A stretch of 64,000 bases of DNA, from NCBI GenBank assembly GCA_036337015.1, contig JAYZEZ010000007.1, positions 124,001-188,000 on the forward strand, written 5' to 3'. Made by a program: the position numbers and the translations under genes. The DNA comes from Casp-alpha2 sp036337015. Its GTDB lineage: Bacteria; Pseudomonadota; Alphaproteobacteria; Rhodospirillales; Casp-alpha2. Within the stretch, counting starts at the first letter, position 1. The number at the start of each line of letters is the position of its first letter. The notes below the pieces were generated by a model. It saw nothing but the letters and a program-made list of their open reading frames with translations. It searched no databases and was not told where the DNA came from. Shown piece by piece: positions 43,573 to 52,958 of this stretch.

Positions 43573-44715
43573 TTAATCTGCACTCCCGCGCTGACCAATA
43601 GTGGTGTCTCGATGTATCCAAACCCCCATCAATAATCCAAACCCTAGCAACAATGTTAACATTGCCGTCCCTCCGTACGAAATCAACGGCAACGGCACAC
43701 CTACCACTGGTATCAGGCCCATGACCATAGCCATGTTAATAAAAACATATAAGAAAAAGGTGATCGTTACTCCCATTGCAAGAAGACAACCAAAATGTGA
43801 TCTAGATCGTGATGCAATGGCAAAACCATATACCAAAATGATAATATAAAGTCCAAGTATGCTTAAACCTCCTATCAGTCCTAGCTCTTCAGATAGCATA
43901 GTAAATATAAAATCAGTTTGCATTTCAGGGAGAAAATTCAAGTGACCTTGGGTACCCTGAAGAAACCCTCGCCCTGAGAACCCACCTGATCCAAAAGCTA
44001 TTTTAGACTGAATAATGTGGTAACCGGTACCCAACGGATCGGATTCCGGACTAAGAAATGTCAGCACACGGTCTTGTTGGTATTCATGTAAATTTTGCCA
44101 AACAAATGGCAACGCAGCTAAAATTAATATGCCAAGTAAAAAAAATTTCCATAATCGCACGCCTGCCACAAAGAACACTCCTATTGCGGTTGCTATTAAA
44201 ATTAGTGAAGTACCAAGATCAGGTTGTTTAAAAACAAATCCCGCTGGTAATGCGACGATTAATATGGGAATTATTAAAAACATCGGACGACTTATGTCTT
44301 CTATGGCTCCGCCATGAAAGTAGCGTGCCAAAGAAACAACTATAGCTATTTTCATTAACTCCGAAGGTTGAAGAGTAAAATATCCAAAACTAATCCAACG
44401 ACGAGCTCCCATGCCCATAGAGCCAAAAACATCTACAGCAATAAGTAAAATAAAAATTACTAAATAAAATAAATAGGCGTAACGCAACCAAAAACGTATA
44501 TCTACTATTGCAACACCGATCATTAACAAAACGCCGATAATAAAACGTATTGCATGCTGCTTAGCCCAAGGCTCTATGTTGCCGCCTGCAGCAGAATACA
44601 ACATAGCAAAGCCAATGGAAGCGATTACTGCTAATATCAGAACAAAAAACCAATGGATTTGCCAGAGCTTCTGATTAACAGTCAGATTTTGTCTTCCTAA
44701 TGTATCATCAATCAC
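43573..44715 (-). CDS. rodA: Rod-shape peptidoglycan glycosyltransferase RodA (SEDS)
   Basis: The 380-residue protein has about ten transmembrane segments and SEDS motifs: WIXXGXXTLQPSE in the form RRWISFGYFTLQPSELMKIA, and GLIPVVGVPLPLISYGGTAML near the C-terminus. RodA polymerises lipid II in the elongasome together with PBP2. The start is GTG (44713-44715). It follows mrdA by 18 bp in the usual order of alphaproteobacterial elongation genes mreB-mreC-mreD-mrdA-rodA. Confidence 0.96.
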   Translation of the reverse strand: MIDDTLGRQNLTVNQKLWQIHWFFVLILAVIASIGFAMLYSAAGGNIEPWAKQHAIRFIIGVLLMIGVAIVDIRFWLRYAYLFYLVIFILLIAVDVFGSMGMGARRWISFGYFTLQPSELMKIAIVVSLARYFHGGAIEDISRPMFLIIPILIVALPAGFVFKQPDLGTSLILIATAIGVFFVAGVRLWKFFLLGILILAALPFVWQNLHEYQQDRVLTFLSPESDPLGTGYHIIQSKIAFGSGGFSGRGFLQGTQGHLNFLPEMQTDFIFTMLSEELGLIGGLSILGLYIIILVYGFAIASRSRSHFGCLLAMGVTITFFLYVFINMAMVMGLIPVVGVPLPLISYGGTAMLTLLLGFGLLMGVWIHRDTTIGQRGSAD

Positions 44716-44733
44716 GTCTTAAAAACTCTTAAT

Positions 44734-46665
44734 TTATGAATCTGAATTACTTAAATTTTTATTCTTAGGTAGAGCTTCCTTTAGATCATTCTGGTGAACG
44801 CCAGGATGGGCAGAATTCCGCTTCTGAGCTTCAATTAGAATATCACGAGCAATAGAGGCAGCCACTGATGAAACTCCACCGTGTTCAATAATTACTGAAA
44901 TTGCATATCGTGGCGAGTGTATGGGGGCGTATCCCACAAAAGCCGCATGGTCTCTCTCCCTCCATGGCAAATCCTTATTTTTGCGAACACCTTGTTCTCT
45001 TTCTGCAGCCGTAATTCGCCGCACCTGAACAGTCCCGGTTTTACCAGCCATTCGCCTTCCTATGTTACCAATTCGAGACTTAAAAGCAGTCCCTAAAGGA
45101 TTTGAAGTTACAGCCTCCATGGAATTTCGCACGAGTTCAAGGTGAATAGGCGTTATGCCCAATTTTTTTCTGGGTAGAGACGAAGTTTCGAACTCAGGCA
45201 TTGAGTCAAGATCGTAAACATTTGAGTTATCGTTTTTATTTTGAATTGAGTGAGTTAGTCTCGGAGTTACAGAAAATCCTCCATTAGCCAAACGCGCTGC
45301 CATTACTGCCAATTGTAAAGGCGTTGCTAATAAATAGCCTTGACCAATACCAGAAAGTACCGTTTCCCCCTTGTGCCAAGAAGCGTTTAGCGCCTTCTTT
45401 TTCCACTTTCGATTTGGAATAAGCCCTGGTTTCTCATTCGGAAGATCTATTCCTAGAACACTTCCAAATCCAAAACGCTGAGCCATTTCACCTATACGTT
45501 CAATACCTGTACGTAATGCCAATTCATAAAAATAAACATCACAGGATTGCATAATGGCATTGAAAGCATCCATCCACCCATGTCCATGACGTTTCCAACA
45601 ATGAAAATTAGAGTTACCAAGCTCCATATTACCACCACAATAAATACGATTTTCAGGTCTTATGACGCCTTTTTCAAGGGCCGCCAATAATACAATCATT
45701 TTAAATGTGGATCCTGGGGCAAACTGACCACTAATGGCCTTATTAATAAGTGGAGTTCTAGGGTTTTTCTTAAGATCTCTCCATTCTTTATGGCTCAAAC
45801 CCCGATTGAATGCATTCGGATCAAACGTAGGTGTCGAAATAAGAGCTAAAACGTCGCCATTAAAAATATCTAAAACTACCCCAGCTCCGCTTTCATTTCC
45901 AAATCTTTTATTAGCCATGTTCTGAAGTTCTGAATCGATAGTCAAAATCAATTCTTTTCCAGGCAAGCCGGCCTGATGTGACAATTCTCTGATAACATGA
46001 CCATAAGCATTAACTTCAACTTGTGATGAGCCACCAGATCCACGCAGCTGCAACTCATAAAGCTTTTCCACTCCTGCTCTACCAATACGAAAACCTGGCA
46101 ACTCAAGTAATGGGTCGCCAGTTGTCTCATTAGGAGATACTGGAGCAACATAGCCAAGAATATGTGCAGTCGCAGAACCAAACGGATAAAAACGTGTTTG
46201 ACCTACATCAATATTCACACCAGGAAGATCTGATGCATTAACCTCAATCTTAGCCACCTGTTGCCAATTAAGATTTTCCTGTACCGTTACAGGGACAAAG
46301 CGACGACTTCGCCTAATATCACGCAATATGCGTTTTTTATCTCCATGACTTATTGTTATTACTTGCTTTAAAGCATCTAGTGTGCGCTCTAAATCAGGTA
46401 CATCTTCAGCATTTAGAAGAATTCGATAATTGTGCTTACTTCCTGTCATTGCAATGCCAAAACGATCAACGATTTGGCCTCTAGGTGGAGGAAGCAACCG
46501 TAGATTAATCCTATTCTCCTCAGCAAGCATATGATAACGATCGGCCTCAATAACCTGTAGAAAATACATACGACCTACTAAACAAGACAAAAGGATTGAT
46601 TTGCCTCCAAGTAGAATAGCTGATCTACGATTGAACATTTTTTGACGTTCAAAATCTTGTCGCAT
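44734..46665 (-). CDS. mrdA: Penicillin-binding protein 2
   Basis: The 643-residue high-molecular-weight class B transpeptidase of cell elongation has an N-terminal membrane anchor (AILLGGKSILLSCLVGRMYFLQV), a pedestal domain, and a transpeptidase domain. The catalytic Ser lies in SxxK (APGSTFKMIVLL). The SxN-equivalent is SCDVYFYELA, and the KTG box is MAGKTGTVQVRRIT. It lies 1 bp after mreD and before rodA, its glycosyltransferase partner. Confidence 0.96.
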   Translation of the reverse strand: MRQDFERQKMFNRRSAILLGGKSILLSCLVGRMYFLQVIEADRYHMLAEENRINLRLLPPPRGQIVDRFGIAMTGSKHNYRILLNAEDVPDLERTLDALKQVITISHGDKKRILRDIRRSRRFVPVTVQENLNWQQVAKIEVNASDLPGVNIDVGQTRFYPFGSATAHILGYVAPVSPNETTGDPLLELPGFRIGRAGVEKLYELQLRGSGGSSQVEVNAYGHVIRELSHQAGLPGKELILTIDSELQNMANKRFGNESGAGVVLDIFNGDVLALISTPTFDPNAFNRGLSHKEWRDLKKNPRTPLINKAISGQFAPGSTFKMIVLLAALEKGVIRPENRIYCGGNMELGNSNFHCWKRHGHGWMDAFNAIMQSCDVYFYELALRTGIERIGEMAQRFGFGSVLGIDLPNEKPGLIPNRKWKKKALNASWHKGETVLSGIGQGYLLATPLQLAVMAARLANGGFSVTPRLTHSIQNKNDNSNVYDLDSMPEFETSSLPRKKLGITPIHLELVRNSMEAVTSNPLGTAFKSRIGNIGRRMAGKTGTVQVRRITAAEREQGVRKNKDLPWRERDHAAFVGYAPIHSPRYAISVIIEHGGVSSVAASIARDILIEAQKRNSAHPGVHQNDLKEALPKNKNLSNSDS

Positions 46666-46666
46666 T

Positions 46667-47182
46667 TTAATCCATTCTCAAAAAAGCGCCTTGCCAACGC
46701 AGGAAAAACCAGGCCGCAGCTGGAAAAAAGCCCAAAGTTAAAAAATATTGTGTTACTGCATTCTGTATTTCTACAACTGTAACATTAAGTATTGAAATGA
46801 TGAACCAATTCACCACCACAGCACCAGCTGAAATTAGAGCAAAACCAATCCACAAGATGAAGAAAGATTTATCCGTAAAAAATACGTTTTGCGACAGAAC
46901 CGCGCCATATACCAGCAAATACACAAAGGCATTCACCCCAATAGGGGAGCCCGTTAACACATCTTGCAAAATTCCTATTAAAAAAACTGCATAAATAGGG
47001 AGTAAATTAGGACGAAAAATTGTCCAATGATATACTGAAGCCAATGGGAACAAAGGAACAAAAGTAGAGAAATCCAGTATACGCACCGGCACTACACTGA
47101 TGACAACCAAAACCAGTGTCAGCAAAACAGGCGATAACTGACGTGCCAGCAAATCAATACGATGCCAGACGCTAGGCCTCAT
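46667..47182 (-). CDS. mreD: Rod shape-determining membrane protein MreD
   Basis: The 171-residue protein is almost entirely hydrophobic, with five or six predicted transmembrane segments, and begins with a basic stretch (MRPSVWHRIDLLARQLSP). MreD sequences are poorly conserved, but size, hydropathy and the position between mreC and mrdA identify it. Its start overlaps the mreC stop by 4 bp (ATGA). It links MreC to the inner-membrane synthases of the elongasome. Confidence 0.9.
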   Translation of the reverse strand: MRPSVWHRIDLLARQLSPVLLTLVLVVISVVPVRILDFSTFVPLFPLASVYHWTIFRPNLLPIYAVFLIGILQDVLTGSPIGVNAFVYLLVYGAVLSQNVFFTDKSFFILWIGFALISAGAVVVNWFIISILNVTVVEIQNAVTQYFLTLGFFPAAAWFFLRWQGAFLRMD

Positions 47183-48087
47183 CTCTTGTTATTACCCGGA
47201 CGTCCCCCTTTTGAATGTCCGATTAAAGTTCCTTGGGACAATCCTTTAAAAATACCGCCAAGCCCGTAATCCAAAAGTCGAATATATTCTAGACGATTTC
47301 TCTTGGCAAATGGTTGCACCACAAATCCTGTTTCATCAGCTTTGGTAACAACACCAACTGGCAAATTTGGAGGAATCGCGCCGCCATGCCCGGATGTAAC
47401 AACTCGATCACCTATTTTCACTCTTTTGGAAGGAAGCAAATGAACAAGTTTTGGAGAATTATTATTATTACCAGCCAAAATAGCACGCAACCGATCATTT
47501 CCAACAAAAACAGGAATTCGAGAATTGATATCCGTAATTAACAAAATTCTTGCAGAATGTCGTCCCACGCTAGCTACTCTGCCAACAAGGCCCTTACCTG
47601 TCATTCCAGTTTGACCTTTATTTACTCCATCCTGATATCCAACATTAACAATTAAGCTATGAGCAAATGCCCCTCCTCTATCAGCAATAATACGTGCTGT
47701 AATAAAGCTTGGTTCTGGCCCAGGCTTAAAGTTCAGCAAAGAACGCAACCGCTTATTCTCTAATTCTAAATTGAGGGCTGCATTCTCCCATTGAAAGAGT
47801 CGAAGATTTGTTTCACGCAGTCGAATATTTTCTTCGCGCAAATGAGCCAATTCACGTATCTGAAATACACTCCTAGAAAAAGTTTCTGCAGGTTTCGATA
47901 AAGCATTTAGGATGGGAGCAAAGGCATCTGTTACTTGAACACGAAAGCTATCTACCATCTGGACATTAACTCTACCTAGAACCATTAATGAAATCGCAAA
48001 CAGTAGGAGAGAAATTAAAGCAAAGCGTTGAGCCAAACCTCTAATAGGCTGAAACAGCCTTTGTGCAGATTTAGAGCCTTGCTTCAC
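47179..48087 (-). CDS. mreC: Rod shape-determining protein MreC
   Basis: The 302-residue protein has an N-terminal basic region and one transmembrane segment (about 22-43). A leucine-rich coiled coil around residues 80-115 contains LREENIRLRETNLRLFQ. The rest is the beta-barrel periplasmic domain with GLVGRVASVGRHSARILLITD and VVTSGHGGAIPPNLPVGVV. MreC is the periplasmic scaffold of the elongasome. The start is GTG. It is coupled to mreD by overlap and follows mreB by 74 bp. Confidence 0.94.
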   Translation of the reverse strand: MKQGSKSAQRLFQPIRGLAQRFALISLLLFAISLMVLGRVNVQMVDSFRVQVTDAFAPILNALSKPAETFSRSVFQIRELAHLREENIRLRETNLRLFQWENAALNLELENKRLRSLLNFKPGPEPSFITARIIADRGGAFAHSLIVNVGYQDGVNKGQTGMTGKGLVGRVASVGRHSARILLITDINSRIPVFVGNDRLRAILAGNNNNSPKLVHLLPSKRVKIGDRVVTSGHGGAIPPNLPVGVVTKADETGFVVQPFAKRNRLEYIRLLDYGLGGIFKGLSQGTLIGHSKGGRPGNNKR

Positions 48088-48161
48088 GGCACAACTCTCC
48101 TCGTTAACAATTTAATCCCCATGATATTATATTGATAAGCGATGAAAATATAAATTCTTTT

Positions 48162-49202
48162 TTAGTACATAGATGAAAGGACATCTCTAAGTCGTTTAAT
48201 TTCTTCTAAAGCCCTACCTGTACCAAGCACTACACAGCTGAGGGGGTCATCAGCTAAAGACACTGGCAAACCAGTAGATGTACGCAAAATTGTATCCATA
48301 TTGCCAAGCAAAGCCCCACCGCCAGTTAGGACAATTCCCTTATCAACTATATCTGATGCTAATTCTGGCGCCGTATGTTCTAAAGCGATCTTTACAGTCT
48401 CTATTATTGCTCCCACAGGTTCAGCTAGACTTTCAGAAATTTGACGTTCGGAAATAATAAGTTCTTTAGGCACACCATTCATCAAATCACGGCCTCTGAT
48501 CTCCATGGAATTACCATCTCCACTATCAGGGGCACAAGCAGAACCAATTTCTTCTTTAGCCCTAGCAGCACTACTTTCTCCAACTAGCAAATTGTGGTTA
48601 CGGCGTATGTAACCAATTATTGCTTCATCCATTTTATCACCGCCAACTCGCACAGACCTAGCATAAACAATTCCACCCAAACTCAACACCGCGACCTCTG
48701 TCGTGCCACCACCTATATCGACAACCATGGATCCAGTGGGCTCAGTTACCGGAAGCCCTGCACCAATAGCTGCAGCCATTGGCTCTTCTATCAAGAAAAC
48801 CTTACGAGCACCTGCACTTTCTGCCGACTCCTGAATAGCACGTCTCTCAACTGCAGTAGACCCCGAAGGCACACAGATAATTACCAAAGGACTAGCGAAA
48901 CTACGCCTATTATGAACTTTACGAATGAAATACTTAATCATTTCTTCGGCAACTTCGAAATCAGCGATAACTCCGTCTCGAAGTGGCCTAATAGCTCTAA
49001 TGTTACCAGGTGTTCGGCCTAGCATCATCTTTGCCTCTTCTCCTACAGCTAAAACTTGTTTTTTCCCCTTGGCTTCAACAATAGCAACAACGGAAGGTTC
49101 GTTTAAAACGATACCCCGACCCTTCACATAAACCAAAGTATTTGCGGTGCCCAAATCTATAGCCATATCCGCAGAGAGAAAACCAAACACACTAGAAAAC
49201 AT
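48162..49202 (-). CDS. mreB: Rod shape-determining actin-like protein MreB
   Basis: The 346-residue actin-fold ATPase has phosphate-1 AIDLGTANTLVYVKGRG, phosphate-2 MVVDIGGGTTEVAVLSLGG and the adenosine motif IVLTGGGALLGNMD. MreB filaments direct lateral wall growth. An upstream ribosome site AAAAAGG is present. A short GC hairpin (49254-49270: GGGG pairing with CCCC over a 9-nt loop) lies in the 110-bp gap after leuA, but it has no U-run. mreB is thus probably transcribed from its own promoter in this gap, with possible readthrough from leuA. Confidence 0.97.
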   Translation of the reverse strand: MFSSVFGFLSADMAIDLGTANTLVYVKGRGIVLNEPSVVAIVEAKGKKQVLAVGEEAKMMLGRTPGNIRAIRPLRDGVIADFEVAEEMIKYFIRKVHNRRSFASPLVIICVPSGSTAVERRAIQESAESAGARKVFLIEEPMAAAIGAGLPVTEPTGSMVVDIGGGTTEVAVLSLGGIVYARSVRVGGDKMDEAIIGYIRRNHNLLVGESSAARAKEEIGSACAPDSGDGNSMEIRGRDLMNGVPKELIISERQISESLAEPVGAIIETVKIALEHTAPELASDIVDKGIVLTGGGALLGNMDTILRTSTGLPVSLADDPLSCVVLGTGRALEEIKRLRDVLSSMY

Positions 49203-49312
49203 TATGCTTATAACCTTTTTATTTTTTTACAATTTCTCCGATAGCACGAAAGAGGGGCAGACGCCACCCCAACACTTAAAATACTTTATAAAAAAACAAA
49301 AGCACAAAATCT

Positions 49313-50869
49313 CTAGGCTAAACGTGCTTCTGGTGCAGTTTTATGGCGTTTAACTAGAAGCTTATTTAGCGCATTAATATATGCCTTAACTGAGGCTACC
49401 ATTGTATCGGTATCAGCCCCACGGCCATCTACAGTACGATCCTCTTCTTCAAGACGCACAGTGACTTCAGCTTGTGCGTCTGTACCCTGAGTAACAGCGT
49501 GGACCCTATAGAGTTGCAATTGTGCGGTATGCGGAAAGAGCTTTTTTATACAGTTGAATGCAGCATCAACAGGTCCATCGCCAGTCCCTCGACAAGACTT
49601 AATATTTCCATCAATTTCAAGATCCAATTCTGCCTCCGGTGGTCGGTGTTTTGTCCCACAAAGGATTTCTAGAGATATCAAGCTAATATAATTATTGGTC
49701 CGAATAACTTCATCATCAACCAGTGCTATAAGATCCTCATCAAAAACGTCTTTTTTCATATCTGCAAGCTTCTTAAACCGCTTAAAAGCATCTTGGATGG
49801 CATTATCACCAAGATCATAACCCAAACCCTTTAATCTATCCGCGAAGGCATGGCGACCAGAATGCTTTCCTAGAACCATCTTAGAAGTTGATAATCCAAC
49901 CGATTCCGGCGTCATTATCTCATAGGTCCCTGAATACTTAAGCATTCCATCCTGATGAATTCCGGCCTCATGAGCGAAGGCATTAGCTCCAACAATTGCT
50001 TTGTTAGGCTGCACCGTAAAACCTGTTACACCGGACACTAACCTTGAGGCCTTCATAATTTCCTCTGTTTTTATTCCGGTAACAAAAGGTAGAGTATCGG
50101 GACGCGTTTTCAACGACATCACCACTTCTTCTAAAGCCGCATTGCCAGCTCTTTCACCTAGACCATTAATTGTACATTCAACCTGCCTAGCACCAGCGCT
50201 TACAGCGGCTAAAGAATTAGCAACCCCAAGTCCTAAATCATTATGACAATGAACTGATATCACCACCTTATCTATATTAGGGACTCTATTCCGCAACATT
50301 TCAATTAATGCTGCATATTCTTCAGGTACTGTATAGCCAACAGTATCAGGAATATTGACTGTTTTTGCTCCAGCATTTATAGCAGCTTCAACGCAACGAC
50401 ATAAAAAATCATGTTCTGTACGTGTTGCATCTTCAGCAGACCATTCAACGTCATCCACAAAAGATCGTGCTCGCGCTACGCTTTCACTAACACTTGATAG
50501 CACTTCTTCAGGGGCCATCTGTAACTTATATTTCATATGCAACGGACTAGTAGCAATAAATGTATGAATACGTTGTCTTTCTGCAGGCTTAATTGCATCC
50601 GCACAACGTTCAATATCAATCCGTGTGGCACGAGCGAGTCCACAAATAGTTGAAGTCTTAACAACCTTCGCAACTTCGAAAACTGCTTCAAAATCACCCT
50701 CAGATGCGATTGGAAAGCCAGCCTCTATAACATCCACACCCATACCTTCAAGAACTTCGGCAATTCGCAACTTCTCATCCAAGTTCATAGAAGCCCCAGG
50801 CGATTGCTCTCCATCACGCATTGTAGTATCAAAAATCAAAATTCGTTCTTTTGGTGTATCATCACTCAT
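49313..50869 (-). CDS. leuA: 2-isopropylmalate synthase
   Basis: The 518-residue enzyme is the first step specific to leucine biosynthesis, condensing acetyl-CoA with 2-oxoisovalerate. Motifs are FDTTMRDGEQSPGASMN at the N-terminus, ISVHCHNDLGLGVANSLAA with the metal-binding HxH, and GERAGNAALEEVVM. The C-terminal LeuA regulatory domain (about 390-510), where leucine gives feedback inhibition, is complete. The ribosome site GAGGAAAG lies about 9 nt before the ATG. The leader upstream carries a leucine-rich peptide and a hairpin. Confidence 0.96.
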   Translation of the reverse strand: MSDDTPKERILIFDTTMRDGEQSPGASMNLDEKLRIAEVLEGMGVDVIEAGFPIASEGDFEAVFEVAKVVKTSTICGLARATRIDIERCADAIKPAERQRIHTFIATSPLHMKYKLQMAPEEVLSSVSESVARARSFVDDVEWSAEDATRTEHDFLCRCVEAAINAGAKTVNIPDTVGYTVPEEYAALIEMLRNRVPNIDKVVISVHCHNDLGLGVANSLAAVSAGARQVECTINGLGERAGNAALEEVVMSLKTRPDTLPFVTGIKTEEIMKASRLVSGVTGFTVQPNKAIVGANAFAHEAGIHQDGMLKYSGTYEIMTPESVGLSTSKMVLGKHSGRHAFADRLKGLGYDLGDNAIQDAFKRFKKLADMKKDVFDEDLIALVDDEVIRTNNYISLISLEILCGTKHRPPEAELDLEIDGNIKSCRGTGDGPVDAAFNCIKKLFPHTAQLQLYRVHAVTQGTDAQAEVTVRLEEEDRTVDGRGADTDTMVASVKAYINALNKLLVKRHKTAPEARLA

Positions 50870-50918
50870 GGGGTTATACTTTCCTCAACTTATTGTTCTC
50901 ACTAAACAAGAACGCTAT

Positions 50919-50968
50919 CCTCTGAACGGCGATTTATCCCATAACGTCATGCGTTGGGTGTTCAGAGG
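50919..50968 (-). promoter_or_regulatory. leuA leader hairpin
   Basis: On the minus strand CCTCTGAAC (50968-50960) pairs perfectly with GTTCAGAGG (50927-50919). An inner stem CCCAACG / CGTTATGGG continues it with small bulges around the loop CATGA. The outer 5' arm contains the stop codon of the leucine-rich leader frame. No U-run follows the 3' arm, so an intrinsic-terminator role is not obvious from sequence alone. Confidence 0.6.
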
Positions 50969-51105
50969 CACCTAAGTCGAAAACCTCTAGCCAAGACAAG
51001 TAAAAGGTCAAGAAAAAGCTCACGCACACATAAGCAAGCCAAATAGAAATTACGTTGGCCAGAGAAAAAGGAAGTTGCTGATATATATGCGTTCAAAACA
51101 ATCAT
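50962..51105 (-). CDS. Putative leucine-rich leader peptide of leuA
   Basis: A frame from ATG (51105) to TGA (50962-50964) encodes 47 residues; an in-frame GTG at 51027 would give 21. The last 21 codons contain eight leucines, including ELFLDLLLVL, followed by ARGFRLRCL. Control codons placed right before a hairpin in front of leuA are what a ribosome-mediated attenuator needs; alphaproteobacterial leu leaders with this logic are known. The ATG has AAGG upstream but at tight spacing. The long form is unusually large for a leader peptide, so the true start is uncertain. Confidence 0.55.
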   Translation of the reverse strand: MIVLNAYISATSFFSGQRNFYLACLCVRELFLDLLLVLARGFRLRCL

Positions 51106-51317
51106 TAACCTTAACCTAGTGTAATTTCCTCATAACACAAATACTTGTAAATACTAAAGAAAAAAAACAAATTATAGCGAGTTAAGGTACTTAAAATATT
51201 ATAGGACAACTTAAGATTAGCTATAGATTTTAATAATTAATTCTTTGCTTTAGAAAAAAGTTAACAACAAATCTGTTTGCACTCAGTTCTATTCAATGCC
51301 CTTACAATGAAAGTTGA

Positions 51318-52337
51318 TTAGTTTTTAGATTTATCTACAAGAGCATTCTCAGCAATCCATGGCATCATTGCTCTCAATCTCGTACCAACTTCTTCTATTC
51401 CATGCTCCGCTGCTATTCTCCTTTGAGCCTTAAAACTAGGTTGACCAGCAGAGCATTCGTTCATCCAATCCTTAACAAAACGACCAGATTGGATATCATC
51501 TAGCACTTCCTTCATGCGAGCTTTTGTAGCTTCGTCAACTACACGGGGACCAGAAACATAATCACCGTATTCTGCTGTGTTAGAGATAGAATAGCGCATA
51601 TTAGCAATTCCTCCTTCGTAGATTAAGTCTACGATCAACTTTACCTCATGCACACATTCAAAATAAGCCATTTCTGGTGCGTATCCAGCTTCCACAAGTG
51701 TTTCAAATCCGTTCTTAATTAATGATGTAAGTCCACCACAAAGAACAGATTGCTCTCCAAATAAATCTGTTTCGCATTCTTCTCTAAAAGTGGTTCCAAT
51801 AATTCCAGCACGACCGCCACCAATTGCTGAAGCATAAGCAAGTCCTATTTCATGGGCGTTCCCAGTAGCATCTTGGTGAACAGCTAAAAGCATTGGAACA
51901 CCAGCACCACGCACATACTCAGAACGTACTGTGTGGCCAGGCCCCTTGGGTGCAACCATAAAAATATCCAAATCTTCACGTGGCTCTATCAATCGAAAGT
52001 GGACTGAAAGTCCGTGAGCAAAAGCTAAAGCAGCACCTTTTTTTAAATTATCCTTAAGATGATCATTGTACAACGCTGCCTGTCCTTCGTCCGGACTAAG
52101 CACCATCACCACATCAGCCCACTGAGCAGCTTCAGCTGAAGTCATTACCTTCAACTTCTCATCCTTGGCCTTTTTTATTGATAAAGAGTTTTTACGGAGA
52201 GCCACACAAACATCACCAACTCCGCTATCTCTTAGGTTCAATGCGTGTGCATGACCTTGACTACCATACCCGATTACAGCAATCTTTTTTTTCTTTATCA
52301 GACTAACATCAGCATCTCTATCATAATAAACCTGCAT
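51318..52337 (-). CDS. ilvC: Ketol-acid reductoisomerase
   Basis: This is the class I enzyme of valine, leucine and isoleucine biosynthesis, 339 residues from the chosen start. It begins MQVYYDRDADVSLIKKKKIAVIGYGSQGHAHALNLRDSG, the classic IlvC N-terminus with NADPH motif GYGSQG. Metal-binding residues are in LFGEQSVLCGG and in the ECVHE helix. The frame opens five codons earlier, but AGGGAG 5 nt before the ATG at 52337 supports the shorter start. It follows ilvN by 39 bp in an ilvB-ilvN-ilvC operon. Confidence 0.97.
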   Translation of the reverse strand: MQVYYDRDADVSLIKKKKIAVIGYGSQGHAHALNLRDSGVGDVCVALRKNSLSIKKAKDEKLKVMTSAEAAQWADVVMVLSPDEGQAALYNDHLKDNLKKGAALAFAHGLSVHFRLIEPREDLDIFMVAPKGPGHTVRSEYVRGAGVPMLLAVHQDATGNAHEIGLAYASAIGGGRAGIIGTTFREECETDLFGEQSVLCGGLTSLIKNGFETLVEAGYAPEMAYFECVHEVKLIVDLIYEGGIANMRYSISNTAEYGDYVSGPRVVDEATKARMKEVLDDIQSGRFVKDWMNECSAGQPSFKAQRRIAAEHGIEEVGTRLRAMMPWIAENALVDKSKN

Positions 52338-52376
52338 TGTACTCCCTCTCATTCCAATTCCTTAATTAAAAAACTC

Positions 52377-52889
52377 TTATAGCGCTTCTATCCCACGAGC
52401 AATCGCAACTACGCCCGTTCTGGAGACATCTACCAATCCCAAAGGCCTCATAAGTTCGATGAAAGCATTTAACTTCTCAGTGTCTCCTACAATCTCAAAA
52501 ATAAATGATTCATTAGTACTATCTAATACTCGCGCTCGAAAGATATCGGCGATCCTAAGCGACTCAACCCTTTTTTCACCACTACCAACAACTTTTATAA
52601 GCGCCAGCTCTCTTTCAACTGATGGTCCATCTATTGTTAGATCAACAACCTTATGCACCGGCACCAAACGACATAACTGCGCCTTAATCTGCTCGATGAT
52701 CATTGGAGTGCCATTGGTTACTATGGTAATTCGTGATTGTTGACGACGTGCACGGACTTCTGCAACAGTCAAACTCTCAATATTGTATCCCCGGCCAGAA
52801 AACAAGCCAATTACACGAGCTAAAACGCCTGGCTCATTATCTACCAAGACTGAAATGGTATGTTTATTTTCAATTTCTTCAGTAGACAT
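52377..52889 (-). CDS. ilvN: Acetolactate synthase small (regulatory) subunit
   Basis: The 170-residue protein starts with an ACT domain (TISVLVDNEPGVLARVIGLFSGRGYNIESLTVAE) and has the C-terminal ACT-like half found in IlvH/IlvN proteins (ELALIKVVG ... FIELMRPLGLVDVSRTGVVAI). It confers valine feedback inhibition on the catalytic subunit. It lies 69 bp after ilvB and before ilvC. Confidence 0.95.
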   Translation of the reverse strand: MSTEEIENKHTISVLVDNEPGVLARVIGLFSGRGYNIESLTVAEVRARRQQSRITIVTNGTPMIIEQIKAQLCRLVPVHKVVDLTIDGPSVERELALIKVVGSGEKRVESLRIADIFRARVLDSTNESFIFEIVGDTEKLNAFIELMRPLGLVDVSRTGVVAIARGIEAL

Positions 52890-52958
52890 TTCAATTAAAT
52901 TCCTAAATAAATCTAGCGATCAACTCGCCAACATAATTAATAAAGTGACAGTTAAGAA

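Larger units (their letters stand above)
50870..51317. other. 448-bp leuA leader/promoter region
   Basis: This gap between ilvC and leuA holds the leucine-rich leader peptide and hairpin given separately. A candidate -10 TATAAT on the minus strand is complementary to 51171-51176, about 66 nt upstream of the leader ATG. The stretch from about 51180 to 51317 next to ilvC is plain AT-rich sequence. Confidence 0.6.
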
